Of a stretch of DNA of 64,000 nt, positions 52,291-60,829 are shown piece by piece. The notes below the pieces were generated by a model. That model had not been told where the DNA came from. It made no database searches and was given only the letters and a program-made list of their open reading frames with translations. This DNA comes from Bacillota bacterium (GTDB taxonomy: Bacteria; Bacillota_I; Bacilli_A; Izemoplasmatales; Hujiaoplasmataceae): assembly GCA_018818595.1 (NCBI GenBank), contig JAHIRM010000013.1:222526-286525 (forward strand), in the 5' to 3' direction. Position 1 is the first letter of the stretch, and each line of letters starts with the position of its first letter. A program made the position numbers and the translations under genes.

Positions 52291-52644
52291 TTGAATAAAA
52301 TAGAAAGAATTAAATCTTTTTGGCAAGAGATGAATTTGAAACATTGGGAAAACCTTTATTCCTATTTTCACGAAAGAGCTGTAATTATTTGGCCAAATAC
52401 CAACGAGATCTTTGATGTGTTAACTTATGTTGAAATAAATGAAGAGTATCCAGGTTCTTGGACGATTGAACTAAACAAAATCATTGAATCAAATCAACAA
52501 GTCATTACGGTTGAAAGAATCTTTTCAACCGAAGAAAAGACAAGTCTTCATGGAACGTCTTTTTTCACGTTTGAACAAGATAAAATCATTGCACTTGAAG
52601 AATATTTTAGTGAAGATGGAAGTCCTCCTATTTGGAGACGATAA
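52291..52644 (+). CDS. SnoaL/NTF2-like small protein
   Basis: A 117-residue protein of the cone-shaped SnoaL/NTF2-like fold: an N-terminal helix (IKSFWQEMNLKHWENLYSYF), then strands AVIIWPNT, VEINEEYPGSW and HGTSFFTFEQDKIIALEEYF. Members bind or transform small ligands; none can be named here. It starts with TTG, AAGGAG 7 bases upstream, 18 bases after the glycosylase gene. Confidence 0.75.
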   Translation: MNKIERIKSFWQEMNLKHWENLYSYFHERAVIIWPNTNEIFDVLTYVEINEEYPGSWTIELNKIIESNQQVITVERIFSTEEKTSLHGTSFFTFEQDKIIALEEYFSEDGSPPIWRR

Positions 52645-52671
52645 AAATTAGATTTTAGAGGAGATGCACTT

Positions 52672-53079
52672 TTGAAAAAATGGCAAAAGATCTTAATCAT
52701 CATACTTGTAATCGTAGGAAGCATTACTGTTTTTGCGGTGATAAAAATAAAAGAAATTACTTCAAATTTAGAGGCTTTGTTACAAGAAGAAGTCTTGGTC
52801 ATTGATTTATCTTTAATTGAGGATGGCACATATTTTGGAGCTTATTCTTCTTTTCCAATCATTGTAGAAGTAGAAGTCACCATCTTAAGTCATGAAGTGA
52901 CACAAATTATCATAACAAAACACGATAATGGACAAGGAGAACCAGCAGAAGCCATCGTAGATGAGGTCATCTTGAGTCAATCTCTTCAAGTGGACGCCAT
53001 AGCTGGAGCCTCATATTCTAGCAAAGTAATATTACTCGCGATAGAAGACGCTTTGGTTACGCTTACTTTAGTTAGTTAA
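52672..53079 (+). CDS. membrane-anchored FMN-binding domain protein
   Basis: A 135-residue protein: one N-terminal membrane segment (about residues 7-25), then an outer FMN-binding domain with LIEDGTYFGAYSSFPIIVEVEV, the H-D-N-G-Q-G turn and AIAGASYSSKVI, which carries the Ser/Thr to which flavin can be covalently attached in RnfG/NqrC-like proteins. A possible extracytosolic electron-transfer partner. It starts with TTG with AGAGGAGA upstream. Confidence 0.82.
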   Translation: MKKWQKILIIILVIVGSITVFAVIKIKEITSNLEALLQEEVLVIDLSLIEDGTYFGAYSSFPIIVEVEVTILSHEVTQIIITKHDNGQGEPAEAIVDEVILSQSLQVDAIAGASYSSKVILLAIEDALVTLTLVS

Positions 53080-53096
53080 TTGTTTTAATTTTAATC

Positions 53097-53135
53097 AAAA
53101 AGCCTCATGCTTTTCACTAAGCAAGAGGCTTTTTT
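53097..53135 (+). terminator. terminator of the transporter-glycosylase operon
   Basis: 16-bp stem AAAAAGCCTCATGCTT with its complement (one mismatch) and a T-run. Confidence 0.85.
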
Positions 53136-53149
53136 AATATGAAAGAAGT

Positions 53150-53794
53150 TTAAGGAGTTAAAACTGATACTGTATAAGTATAGTCATCTAAATCGAGAAC
53201 CCCTGAAGTAATACTTTCTTCAATAGATGTTTTATCGAGTTGATTAAAGATAAAGTCTAAAATAGTAAGAGATAAATTATTATCAGAAAGATAATACGAT
53301 TCAAGTGTTAAGGTGACACTTAAATCAATTAGATCAATATCGACATCAAAGTTTAGAAAAAGTGCAGAATGCATTGTAATGTATTTATCGGTTCCAAAAC
53401 TAATACAAACAACGATTTGGTCATCTTCGTTTAAAGTGGCGAAAACATAATCAATGTAAAATACATCATTAAAGAAAACAAAATTTGCTTCATCGGTATC
53501 TAAATCTCCAAGGGGATCATAAGAAGAGTTAATATTGGTTTGGATGGAATCCAAAATCATATAATTCATAAATTCTTCGATGATGGTATATTCATCTTCA
53601 GGAGATGCTAAAATCAAACTCAGAAGTTTACCTTCCGCAATTCCTAGTAAATTACCATTTTCTTCATACACATCTTGAGGAAGATCTGCGTCTGTAATAC
53701 TCATTTCAATCGAACGAATAAAGATAAAAGAAACTGTTAAGATTAAGGCAATTAAAATAAGGACAAATAGAATTAATCGTTTCAGAAATTTCAA
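53150..53794 (-). CDS. membrane-anchored exported protein, function unknown
   Basis: A 214-residue protein with one N-terminal membrane segment (FLKRLILFVLILIALILTVS) and an acidic outer domain of about 185 residues without Cys motifs except a late IVVCISFG. I do not recognise the family. GAGGTGAT lies upstream of the ATG. It lies downstream of the large secreted protease gene on the same strand but is separated from it by a terminator, so it is expressed on its own. Confidence 0.65.
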   Translation of the reverse strand: MKFLKRLILFVLILIALILTVSFIFIRSIEMSITDADLPQDVYEENGNLLGIAEGKLLSLILASPEDEYTIIEEFMNYMILDSIQTNINSSYDPLGDLDTDEANFVFFNDVFYIDYVFATLNEDDQIVVCISFGTDKYITMHSALFLNFDVDIDLIDLSVTLTLESYYLSDNNLSLTILDFIFNQLDKTSIEESITSGVLDLDDYTYTVSVLTP

Positions 53795-53860
53795 AAAACA
53801 TCACCTCGCTTTAAGATAAATAAATTATACCACATTATAATTTAAAAAGAATTACAAACA

Positions 53861-53901
53861 AAAAAAAGCCGCAAGACTTTAAGTGATTCAAGTCTTGCGG
53901 C
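53861..53901 (-). terminator. terminator of the secreted protease gene
   Basis: Perfect 12-bp stem GCCGCAAGACTT and complement; on the minus strand it is followed by a T8 run. Confidence 0.9.
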
Positions 53902-53939
53902 ACCTTTTAAAGAAATAAATATTTTTTAATGCAATAGAA

Positions 53940-56705
53940 CTAACTGATAATAAAAGCGGTAATATCAGCAATCCATCCTTCATCTGCTTTTAAATAATCA
54001 TAGCCGCCCCAAGAATTTGCGACTTTGTAGTAAAGATGATCTACTCCACCATATTGAACAATTTTAGTTCCAATAATCGTCATGGAATGGGCTTGCACGA
54101 TTCCATGGAACGTTACGTCTTGCCAAGTAGAAGGAAGATAAGTACCGCCAATCGTTGCCAAAGTCCAATTGTTATAAACCGAAATAATAAGAGGAGTATC
54201 TTCTTCAATATAAGCTGTGACTAAGTCGAATACAGCACGGTAATTGCCTTGATTTTGCCCTAAATTAATGGTTTGAGTTTCTACTTGGTATCCTTGATCT
54301 AAGATGTATTGTTTTAAACCATAATTAACACAAAAAGCAAAACCGCCACCAATTTCAGCTTCATCAATTGCAACACATAGTTCATTTAAGTTATCAATGT
54401 ATTCTTGATCAAGTGTTTCAAATCCATTTAGTATACCATCAAAAATAACAAATATTGCCAAAGCGTCATAAATAATCGTATCCAACCAATCGTTAATTAG
54501 CATGTAATCATATAATTCAGCCATTACTTGGTCGGTAAAGAAATTATTGATTTCGACAATTGACGAAAAATCAATGAAAAACGGAATGTCTTCAAAGTAG
54601 ATTGGGTCTTCTAAGTCAGCGTAGAGTTGATTTTCATCGTTAGCATAATAGATACCTAAAGGTGAATTGTACGTTGCGTAATTTGGCACTAAATCTGGGA
54701 AATAACGATCATAATAAGCTAAAATGGTGAGTCCTGCAGCGGCAGGGCAGTGATTAGTAAGGCCAACTATTTCGTCATCTGCTCCTCGATCATAGGAAGG
54801 GGCAGAATATAGATTTGTGTCGTTTCTTGGATCGTTATTCACATAATAGTCCGGATCATTTTCTAATTGTTCTAGACGAGAATAATTCACCTGATCGAAA
54901 AGAGTATAGTTTAATGTGGTTGCGGTATATACATTAAATAAGGAAGTAACTGAGTCTGAGTTATTATCAAGAATGTGCGAGGAGTCAAAGAAAGCAGCAA
55001 CACTTGAAAACATATCAACCACGACTTGAACTTTATCGGCTATGCTTTCAGATGGGCTTATTATGGTTGCTAAAATGTTATAGATACTGACAATTAAACT
55101 ATTCATCCAAATAGTTTCCACAATATCGTTTTCACCGTTTACGATGATGTTTCCATTTTCAAAACGAAGTGCTACTGCTGAATTCACATAATCATCGTCA
55201 ACTTTCATATTGTACGATCCCGTTTCTGTAAAACTAGCACTACAAACAAAGACAAAATAGGTTTCACCAGCCGTTAGTTCTACATTCCAAACTTGAAAAC
55301 CAATTGCATTAATAACGCAAGTTTCATCAATTTCAGCTGTAGTTGTACCATTTTTGAATACAGCAAAGACAATGTTATCGTTTGTACGGTTCATCGTAAA
55401 AGTATAAATTTGTGTAACGGTTGGATGGAACGTATAAATGTCGTAATATTCATAGGCAGTCATAGAACCATAAACGGTTTTTGAAGCTACCTCAGTTGGA
55501 TTTCCATAATCTTGAATAAATTCAATTTTTGAGGTTTCAGGATCATTAAATGGCATCGTGGTGAACTTCCATTTAGCGGCTAGCGCCACATTAGAAGTTG
55601 TGGTAATGTAATTATAGGCAGTATTTTCAACGAGATAGTATCCTGAATATGTTTTTAAATAGTAATAGGAAGATCCATCAAAGTTTCCAGCATAGACCTT
55701 TGTGAATTTTTGATAGGTTGTGCTAGGATCTTCTTTAATCAATCTTGTGGAAGAATAATAAGCATATCGGTGGTCTAGATTCATTTCCGTTTGATGCATA
55801 GGTGAATAATAGAAATAAGGGCTATTGTAGACTTGTTTCCAAAGTTGATTTTCTCCACCAGAAAAAGCTTCCATTTTTGTGTAAGTAGAATTTGTAGTAC
55901 TGTAATTTGGAACCGTTAAATATTTTCCTGTTGTATAACTTTGAATATAGTATTTTGATGCAGTATCAGCTGAATATTCGTATCGTTCAAAACGCCACTC
56001 ACTATATGCTTTTGATGAACTTATAAAAGAAGAAGCTGCTTTTGTCACGACATCTTTTAAATCAGTATAGATTGGGAATCCAAACAAGTAAAAGACACTG
56101 TATTTTACACTTAGAAGATCCAAATAGCCACTTTCTTTGGTAGAGATAGAGTACGTAGTAGAAGAAAGTGGATTTATTTTAAAGGCTTGTTCTGAAGTGT
56201 AACTTTGAGCAGAAATTTGTAAAACATCAGATAAATTTACATCAAGATTCATATTCACGTAATAAGGATAAAATTCATAAGTATCTTGACCTAAATATTT
56301 AACTTTAAAGATTTGGTTAGTACCGGTAGTAGAAACATTTGTTGTAACGATTGTTCCATCAGTTACACTAGCGTTTTTAACTTCCATGTACTTTCCAGTT
56401 TTAACGTTTACAATTCGGTAATATCCACCATCTACGATATTGTAGGTGTAATACTTTCCAGGTACACCACCAATATCATCGCCGCCTTCAACAAAGATAA
56501 AATCAGAAGGTGCTCCATCAGGTATTTCATTATCTAGATTTTGGCTTTCAGTAAAGACATTATTAACGGTATCCGCAATTTCGGCTTTGTTTAGGTCTGC
56601 GGCTTCATACCCTAATTCTGCAGTTGATACACCGATAAAGTTTGCATATGACATACCTACAAAAGAAAATACGCATAAAAGAAGTATTAATATAATTTTT
56701 TTCAT
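53940..56705 (-). CDS. secreted papain/C39-like cysteine protease with ricin-type lectin repeats
   Basis: A 921-residue exported protein with a signal peptide (MKKIILILLLCVFSFVGMSYA). Residues about 70-370 hold three ricin-type beta-trefoil stretches (YYRIVNVKTGKYMEVKNAS, YYIQSYTTGKYLTVPN, YYLKTYSGYYLVEN), which bind sugars. A beta domain follows (about 395-500) and then a cysteine-protease fold with C653 in NHCPAAAGL, H873 in AHSMTIIG and N897 in ANSWGGY. This triad order fits papain-like or C39-like enzymes. It probably digests or binds glycoprotein outside the cell. The start at 56705 follows GGAGGAACAA; the ATG at 56717 is within that site. Confidence 0.82.
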   Translation of the reverse strand: MKKIILILLLCVFSFVGMSYANFIGVSTAELGYEAADLNKAEIADTVNNVFTESQNLDNEIPDGAPSDFIFVEGGDDIGGVPGKYYTYNIVDGGYYRIVNVKTGKYMEVKNASVTDGTIVTTNVSTTGTNQIFKVKYLGQDTYEFYPYYVNMNLDVNLSDVLQISAQSYTSEQAFKINPLSSTTYSISTKESGYLDLLSVKYSVFYLFGFPIYTDLKDVVTKAASSFISSSKAYSEWRFERYEYSADTASKYYIQSYTTGKYLTVPNYSTTNSTYTKMEAFSGGENQLWKQVYNSPYFYYSPMHQTEMNLDHRYAYYSSTRLIKEDPSTTYQKFTKVYAGNFDGSSYYYLKTYSGYYLVENTAYNYITTTSNVALAAKWKFTTMPFNDPETSKIEFIQDYGNPTEVASKTVYGSMTAYEYYDIYTFHPTVTQIYTFTMNRTNDNIVFAVFKNGTTTAEIDETCVINAIGFQVWNVELTAGETYFVFVCSASFTETGSYNMKVDDDYVNSAVALRFENGNIIVNGENDIVETIWMNSLIVSIYNILATIISPSESIADKVQVVVDMFSSVAAFFDSSHILDNNSDSVTSLFNVYTATTLNYTLFDQVNYSRLEQLENDPDYYVNNDPRNDTNLYSAPSYDRGADDEIVGLTNHCPAAAGLTILAYYDRYFPDLVPNYATYNSPLGIYYANDENQLYADLEDPIYFEDIPFFIDFSSIVEINNFFTDQVMAELYDYMLINDWLDTIIYDALAIFVIFDGILNGFETLDQEYIDNLNELCVAIDEAEIGGGFAFCVNYGLKQYILDQGYQVETQTINLGQNQGNYRAVFDLVTAYIEEDTPLIISVYNNWTLATIGGTYLPSTWQDVTFHGIVQAHSMTIIGTKIVQYGGVDHLYYKVANSWGGYDYLKADEGWIADITAFIIS

Positions 56706-57251
56706 TTGTTCCTCCATTTTTATTTTATTTTTTTAATAATTGTAATGACTATTTGTGTTCAAGTACAAAACACGTTGCAAAAAAATAAGAAAAATAGTTT
56801 ATATTGCTATTACCGACGCCTCCTTTCTCCTCCCAAGAATGAATAGTTTTTATCAAATACATTATAGCAAACATCAATAGTGAATAAAAGACATCATGAA
56901 ATAATTATGACTAATTTGTGATATATATATTGTTTTGAGATATGTTTATGATTTTATAATCTTTTACGTCATACTTAACACCTTAACCCGTTATAGTAGA
57001 CTGTCGGTCCTATGTATGTCACTATGAAGCGTTATGAAATGATTACATAAATTTGAATGAAATGACGAATGATAGAAGCGATTTCTATCATTTTTTTATG
57101 GTTTTTACTGAAATGTCCAAAAACAGATTTTTTCTACACCATGATATATATATTACGAAGTGCAAAGTTTACTTTTCCTGTTATTTAATAAGTGTTATAA
57201 TGTAAATAAAGGATTTCAGTTATTGAAAAAAATTAAATTTGGGAGGGAATT
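56706..57251. other. long intergenic region at the island boundary
   Basis: 546 bases without a recognisable gene. On the minus strand a purine-rich GGGAGGAGAAAGGAGG (around 56820-56835) looks like a ribosome site but no start codon follows. A plus-strand terminator at 57069-57097 has no intact gene before it. TG-T-TATAAT (57194-57201) drives the next gene. The composition changes from lectin/protease genes to mobile-element genes, so a junction may lie here; no direct repeat was confirmed. Confidence 0.4.
57069..57097 (+). terminator. orphan terminator
   Basis: Perfect stem ATGATAGAA/TTCTATCAT with a 5-base loop and T7 on the plus strand, with no plus-strand gene upstream. It may mark the remains of a lost gene or a small transcript. 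Confidence 0.7.
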
Positions 57252-59582
57252 ATGAAAGTAGAGATAATCAAAAAGGTCGGATGTATTGAAGAAATGACTA
57301 TACCTATTGATTTGTCAAGTAATGCTTTTATTTATGGGTTAAATGGATCGGGAAAATCTACAATAAAGAATATATTAAAAGGAGGCTTTACTGAAGGCTC
57401 TAAATTAGAACCTTCTTTTAGTGGCACGCCAAAGATGTGTGAAGCTAAATTGAGTATATTCAATGAGACGATTATTTACGAGTCTGCAAAACTTCAGAGC
57501 CCTTTCACAAAAAAGATAAAGTTGTTTTGTTTTGATGAAGAATTTATTGAAAACAATATATATATTAATGGGTCTATATCTGATGATCATAAAAAACAAT
57601 ATTTTCGTATGTTTGTTGGTGAAAATGTTGGTCAGAAAATTGATCATTTGTTAAATAAACATTTGGAAATGTTATCAGAAAACACTCAGCTAAAATCAAA
57701 ACTTGATGTAATGTCTAACAATTATAATAGTCTTGACTATTTTTACGAAAATTTAGATGAATCAATCAAGATATTAAATACAAGTTATGATCAAAACTTT
57801 CTAATTGAAGAAGCTGTAAGAAAAAGAATATCGAAAAATATTAATAGTATCGATACTTTTTCAATAAAGTGGCTAAAAACAGGAGCACAAGTAAGAAAGG
57901 CAGATAATATATGCCCTTATTGTGGGCAAGAAATAGACACCGACTTACAATTATCTTTGATCAGTTTTTACAAAGATTTATCCATAGAAAAAAATGATGT
58001 AAATGAAATGATAATGGCTAAGATCAATGATATATATAATAATATTGCTACTTTTGACCCAAATACTGAATATATCTTCGTTGAAAATATAGATTTACAT
58101 ATGCTTAAAAGTGAAGTCCTTGATCTACTAAATGAGAAAAAACAAAATATTGCAAAAAAAATCGTTTTTACTAAAATTAGCGAGAAAACTGCAATAAAGG
58201 AAAGATTAAGATATTTTAAACTATATTTAGCTGAAATAAATGAAGTTATAAATAATTTGGAAATCAAAGACATATTCAATTTAACGACTGAAATGATGGA
58301 ACCGAATAGAGTGATTAATATTATCTCTAGATCGGAAAATTTAATTAAAAACGATGATTTAAAAAAGGACATAAAAACTAAAACATCCATTTTCTATAAA
58401 CTAAATAGATCGATAAAGCAAAAAATGAGTGATATTAGAGATAAACAGGAAGTAGCATTAACTAATCATATAGGGAAAATAAATAAGAAACTTAAGGATT
58501 ATGGACTTAAGTATACTATTGAGTTCAAAGAGTATAAGCAAAAGAGTACCACAAGAATTAATCAAGCTCATCTTGAATTGGAACTAATACCAATTGGCTT
58601 TCCAAAAAAACACAAGAGTTTAAATAAAGATACAATTAAAAATGTTTTAAGTGAAGGGGAAAAATCAATTTTAGCTTGGATTTTCTTCATGGTAGATCTA
58701 GAAAACAAACTTACTAACGGCAAAAATATGATTATTATTGATGATCCAATTTCTAGTTACGATGCGCAAAGAAGATTTACGATGGTTAGTGATTTAAGAA
58801 ATATAATGGCAAAATCAATTTCAAAGGAAGTAATTATTTTTTCTCATGAAAAGAGTTTTTCAAATACACTCGCTTATATACCAAAAATGAAACATTTTAA
58901 TTTAATTGATGGTAAATTAGAAGAAATAGATGCTAGAGAAATTATAGAGAGTGATTTGAAATTCGATTTATCTTTCATCAAAGACAATTCAAATAGTATT
59001 ACGCAGGAAATTTTACTTGAATTTGTTATACGTTCCAGAAACGTTTTAGAATATAATCTTATGGTAAACCGATTTGTTAATGGAAAATATTTTAGAAAAA
59101 CAGAATATGGCAATTTTTTTTCAGAAGCAAGTAAATTAATTCATTTTAGAACTAATAAAATTAGTGAAGAATATTTTAAATATTTAGAAAAAAAGTTCAA
59201 GCAAATTACAAATAATTCAATTACATTTGATTTATCTAATGTGAATTTAGAAAATATTGACTTTAAAGAAATTTTAAGTTCTGATACAAGCAACATGTAT
59301 AATACCCGATTGAAAATCGATAAATTTTTGCTTGATATTATTGATAAAAATAGCATTTCCGGATTGTCAGATTTTATGACAACAAGAGACTTGCTAGAGT
59401 TGGCAAAAAAACATGTTCCAGAGAATATTTTAGATAATTTGGAAATGTATATTCCAATAATTAATACTTACAATCATCCTAATCAAAATTACGGACTTAG
59501 AAGAATTGATTGTTCAGAAATTGAAATGAGTGAATTGTTTTATTTCGTCAATAATTTGCCATACGAAACAATAACAATTTAA
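57252..59582 (+). CDS. RloC/PrrC-like ABC ATPase with zinc hook, candidate anticodon nuclease
   Basis: A 776-residue cytosolic protein. Walker A GLNGSGKST is at 29-37; a PrrC/RloC-type segment CFDEEFIENNIY follows. A coiled region carries the zinc-hook CPYCGQ (C221, C224). The ABC signature LSEGEKS is near 466 and Walker B IIIDDP at 494-499. The C-terminal 230 residues contain R596-x3-E600-x30-H631, close to the Arg-Glu-His triad of PrrC (R320, E324, H356). RloC proteins combine exactly these parts and cut tRNA anticodons after DNA damage or phage attack. The triad match is by eye, so nuclease activity is inferred. GGGAGGG precedes the ATG; a second gene follows after 12 bases. Confidence 0.75.
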   Translation: MKVEIIKKVGCIEEMTIPIDLSSNAFIYGLNGSGKSTIKNILKGGFTEGSKLEPSFSGTPKMCEAKLSIFNETIIYESAKLQSPFTKKIKLFCFDEEFIENNIYINGSISDDHKKQYFRMFVGENVGQKIDHLLNKHLEMLSENTQLKSKLDVMSNNYNSLDYFYENLDESIKILNTSYDQNFLIEEAVRKRISKNINSIDTFSIKWLKTGAQVRKADNICPYCGQEIDTDLQLSLISFYKDLSIEKNDVNEMIMAKINDIYNNIATFDPNTEYIFVENIDLHMLKSEVLDLLNEKKQNIAKKIVFTKISEKTAIKERLRYFKLYLAEINEVINNLEIKDIFNLTTEMMEPNRVINIISRSENLIKNDDLKKDIKTKTSIFYKLNRSIKQKMSDIRDKQEVALTNHIGKINKKLKDYGLKYTIEFKEYKQKSTTRINQAHLELELIPIGFPKKHKSLNKDTIKNVLSEGEKSILAWIFFMVDLENKLTNGKNMIIIDDPISSYDAQRRFTMVSDLRNIMAKSISKEVIIFSHEKSFSNTLAYIPKMKHFNLIDGKLEEIDAREIIESDLKFDLSFIKDNSNSITQEILLEFVIRSRNVLEYNLMVNRFVNGKYFRKTEYGNFFSEASKLIHFRTNKISEEYFKYLEKKFKQITNNSITFDLSNVNLENIDFKEILSSDTSNMYNTRLKIDKFLLDIIDKNSISGLSDFMTTRDLLELAKKHVPENILDNLEMYIPIINTYNHPNQNYGLRRIDCSEIEMSELFYFVNNLPYETITI

Positions 59583-59594
59583 AGGGAGAAGAGA

Positions 59595-60341
59595 ATGATA
59601 AACACAGATTTTAGCGAATTTCAGTATGGATATGCCGTATTATACGAGCTTTTAAATGGATCGATGTTTAATTTTAAGGATGGGTCTTTATTCAAAATGC
59701 CAAATCTTCGTCAAGAAGCTAAAGTTGGCTATGATCTTAAAATAACAGCATACAGGCCATTCTATTTTCAATTTAAAGTTCCAGAATTCATGAAATTAAG
59801 TACAGCAACCGAATACAATAGTTTTAACTCTAGTTACTATAGATATGATTTGAGAAACAAAAAAAATAACTTTAACTCATCACAGCACAATACCTTATTT
59901 AACTTGACGTTAGACAAGAGAAATAGAGTTTACTATGTATCTCCAATGTTTCATACAGATACAGATTTTGACAATTTTTTCTTGAATAATAAAATTTGTA
60001 GTTGTTCCCTATTTTTGAATGTGAAAAGAATAGGAAAATATAAACTGGATTCCGACCATCGTATTGGGTATACATCAAAACCACATCAAGTCATTAAATT
60101 TTCAGAGCCTGAAATAATTGAGGGATCTCATCATTTCGATGATTTTATAAAAGATATTGATGATAAAGAGATAATTTATGATTTAAATGAATATATGACA
60201 TATTTGGTTGAAAAATATAATATCCATGTCAAACAAGTGTCAAATGATGGAGTAGTATATGACACTTATCGAAAAATTCAAGAATATTTTATTTCTAACG
60301 GAATCTTTTTTTTCTTGGATGAAATAGTAGCACTTAATTAA
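59595..60341 (+). CDS. partner protein with PD-(D/E)xK-like motif, function unknown
   Basis: A 248-residue soluble protein, 12 bases behind the ATPase gene with GGGAGAAGAGA upstream, so co-expressed. The early part reads QEAKVGYDLKITAYRPFYFQFKVPEF. E41, D47 and Q59-x-K61 give an acid, acid, Q-x-K pattern as in some PD-(D/E)xK nuclease folds. Many Tyr, Phe and Asn follow, with no other motif. I do not recognise a named family. It may be a nuclease or target-recognition partner of the ATPase in a defence pair, but this rests on position and one motif. Confidence 0.6.
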   Translation: MINTDFSEFQYGYAVLYELLNGSMFNFKDGSLFKMPNLRQEAKVGYDLKITAYRPFYFQFKVPEFMKLSTATEYNSFNSSYYRYDLRNKKNNFNSSQHNTLFNLTLDKRNRVYYVSPMFHTDTDFDNFFLNNKICSCSLFLNVKRIGKYKLDSDHRIGYTSKPHQVIKFSEPEIIEGSHHFDDFIKDIDDKEIIYDLNEYMTYLVEKYNIHVKQVSNDGVVYDTYRKIQEYFISNGIFFFLDEIVALN

Positions 60342-60449
60342 AGTTTTTGTCTAAATTATAGTATTAGAGAAACTATATTCATCTATTCCTTGCTATTTGA
60401 TAATATTTGAGCAATATATATAGTAACCAAAAAAAGGAGACTATATATT

Positions 60450-60829
60450 ATGTTCAAAGAGTACAATTCGCATCCAAAAGGAATTAAGACAAATGATTGT
60501 GTTGTTCGTGCAATTGCTACAGCAACCAACAACAATTATTTAGACTGTCGTAAAGAATTAAACCGCAAGAAAAAAGAACTTGGGTACTCAAGCTATAAGG
60601 ATACCAAGTTCTTATATGATTATTTCAAAGGTTATCCAAGATTGATCTTTAAACCAGTTAAAGGTGAACCTCGAATCAAAGGTACCGACTTTACTGTGTT
60701 ACACCCTAGGGGAACCTACATCTTAAAGATGTCAGGGATGTAGTTGCTTGCATCGATGGAGTCATCCTAGATACTTGGGATTGCAGCTACCGTTCGGTTT
60801 ATACCGCATGGGAGATCAAACAAGGATAA
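60450..60829 (+). pseudogene. C39-like peptidase-fold gene broken by a one-base deletion
   Basis: The first 97 codons (60450-60743) read NDCVVRAIATATNNNY, the active-Cys start of small C39-like proteins common on mobile elements, and stop at TAG 60741. From 60740 the next frame continues without a stop to 60829 as VVACIDGVILDTWDC and then SVYTAWEIKQG. Adding one C between 60737 and 60738 would restore G-H-V-V-A-C-I-D-G, including the expected active-site His. A strong AAAGGAG lies upstream. The end overlaps the converging recombinase gene by 14 bases. Confidence 0.8.

Noticed and set aside
56820..56835. Ribosome-site-like GGGAGGAGAAAGGAGG on the minus strand as the start of a small gene
   Set aside because: No ATG, GTG or TTG with a useful frame follows within the normal distance.
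57968..58390. A 140-codon minus-strand frame rich in Ser, Phe, Ile and Leu opposite the ATPase gene
   Set aside because: The composition is what the reverse of AT-rich coiled-coil coding sequence gives; there is no ribosome site.
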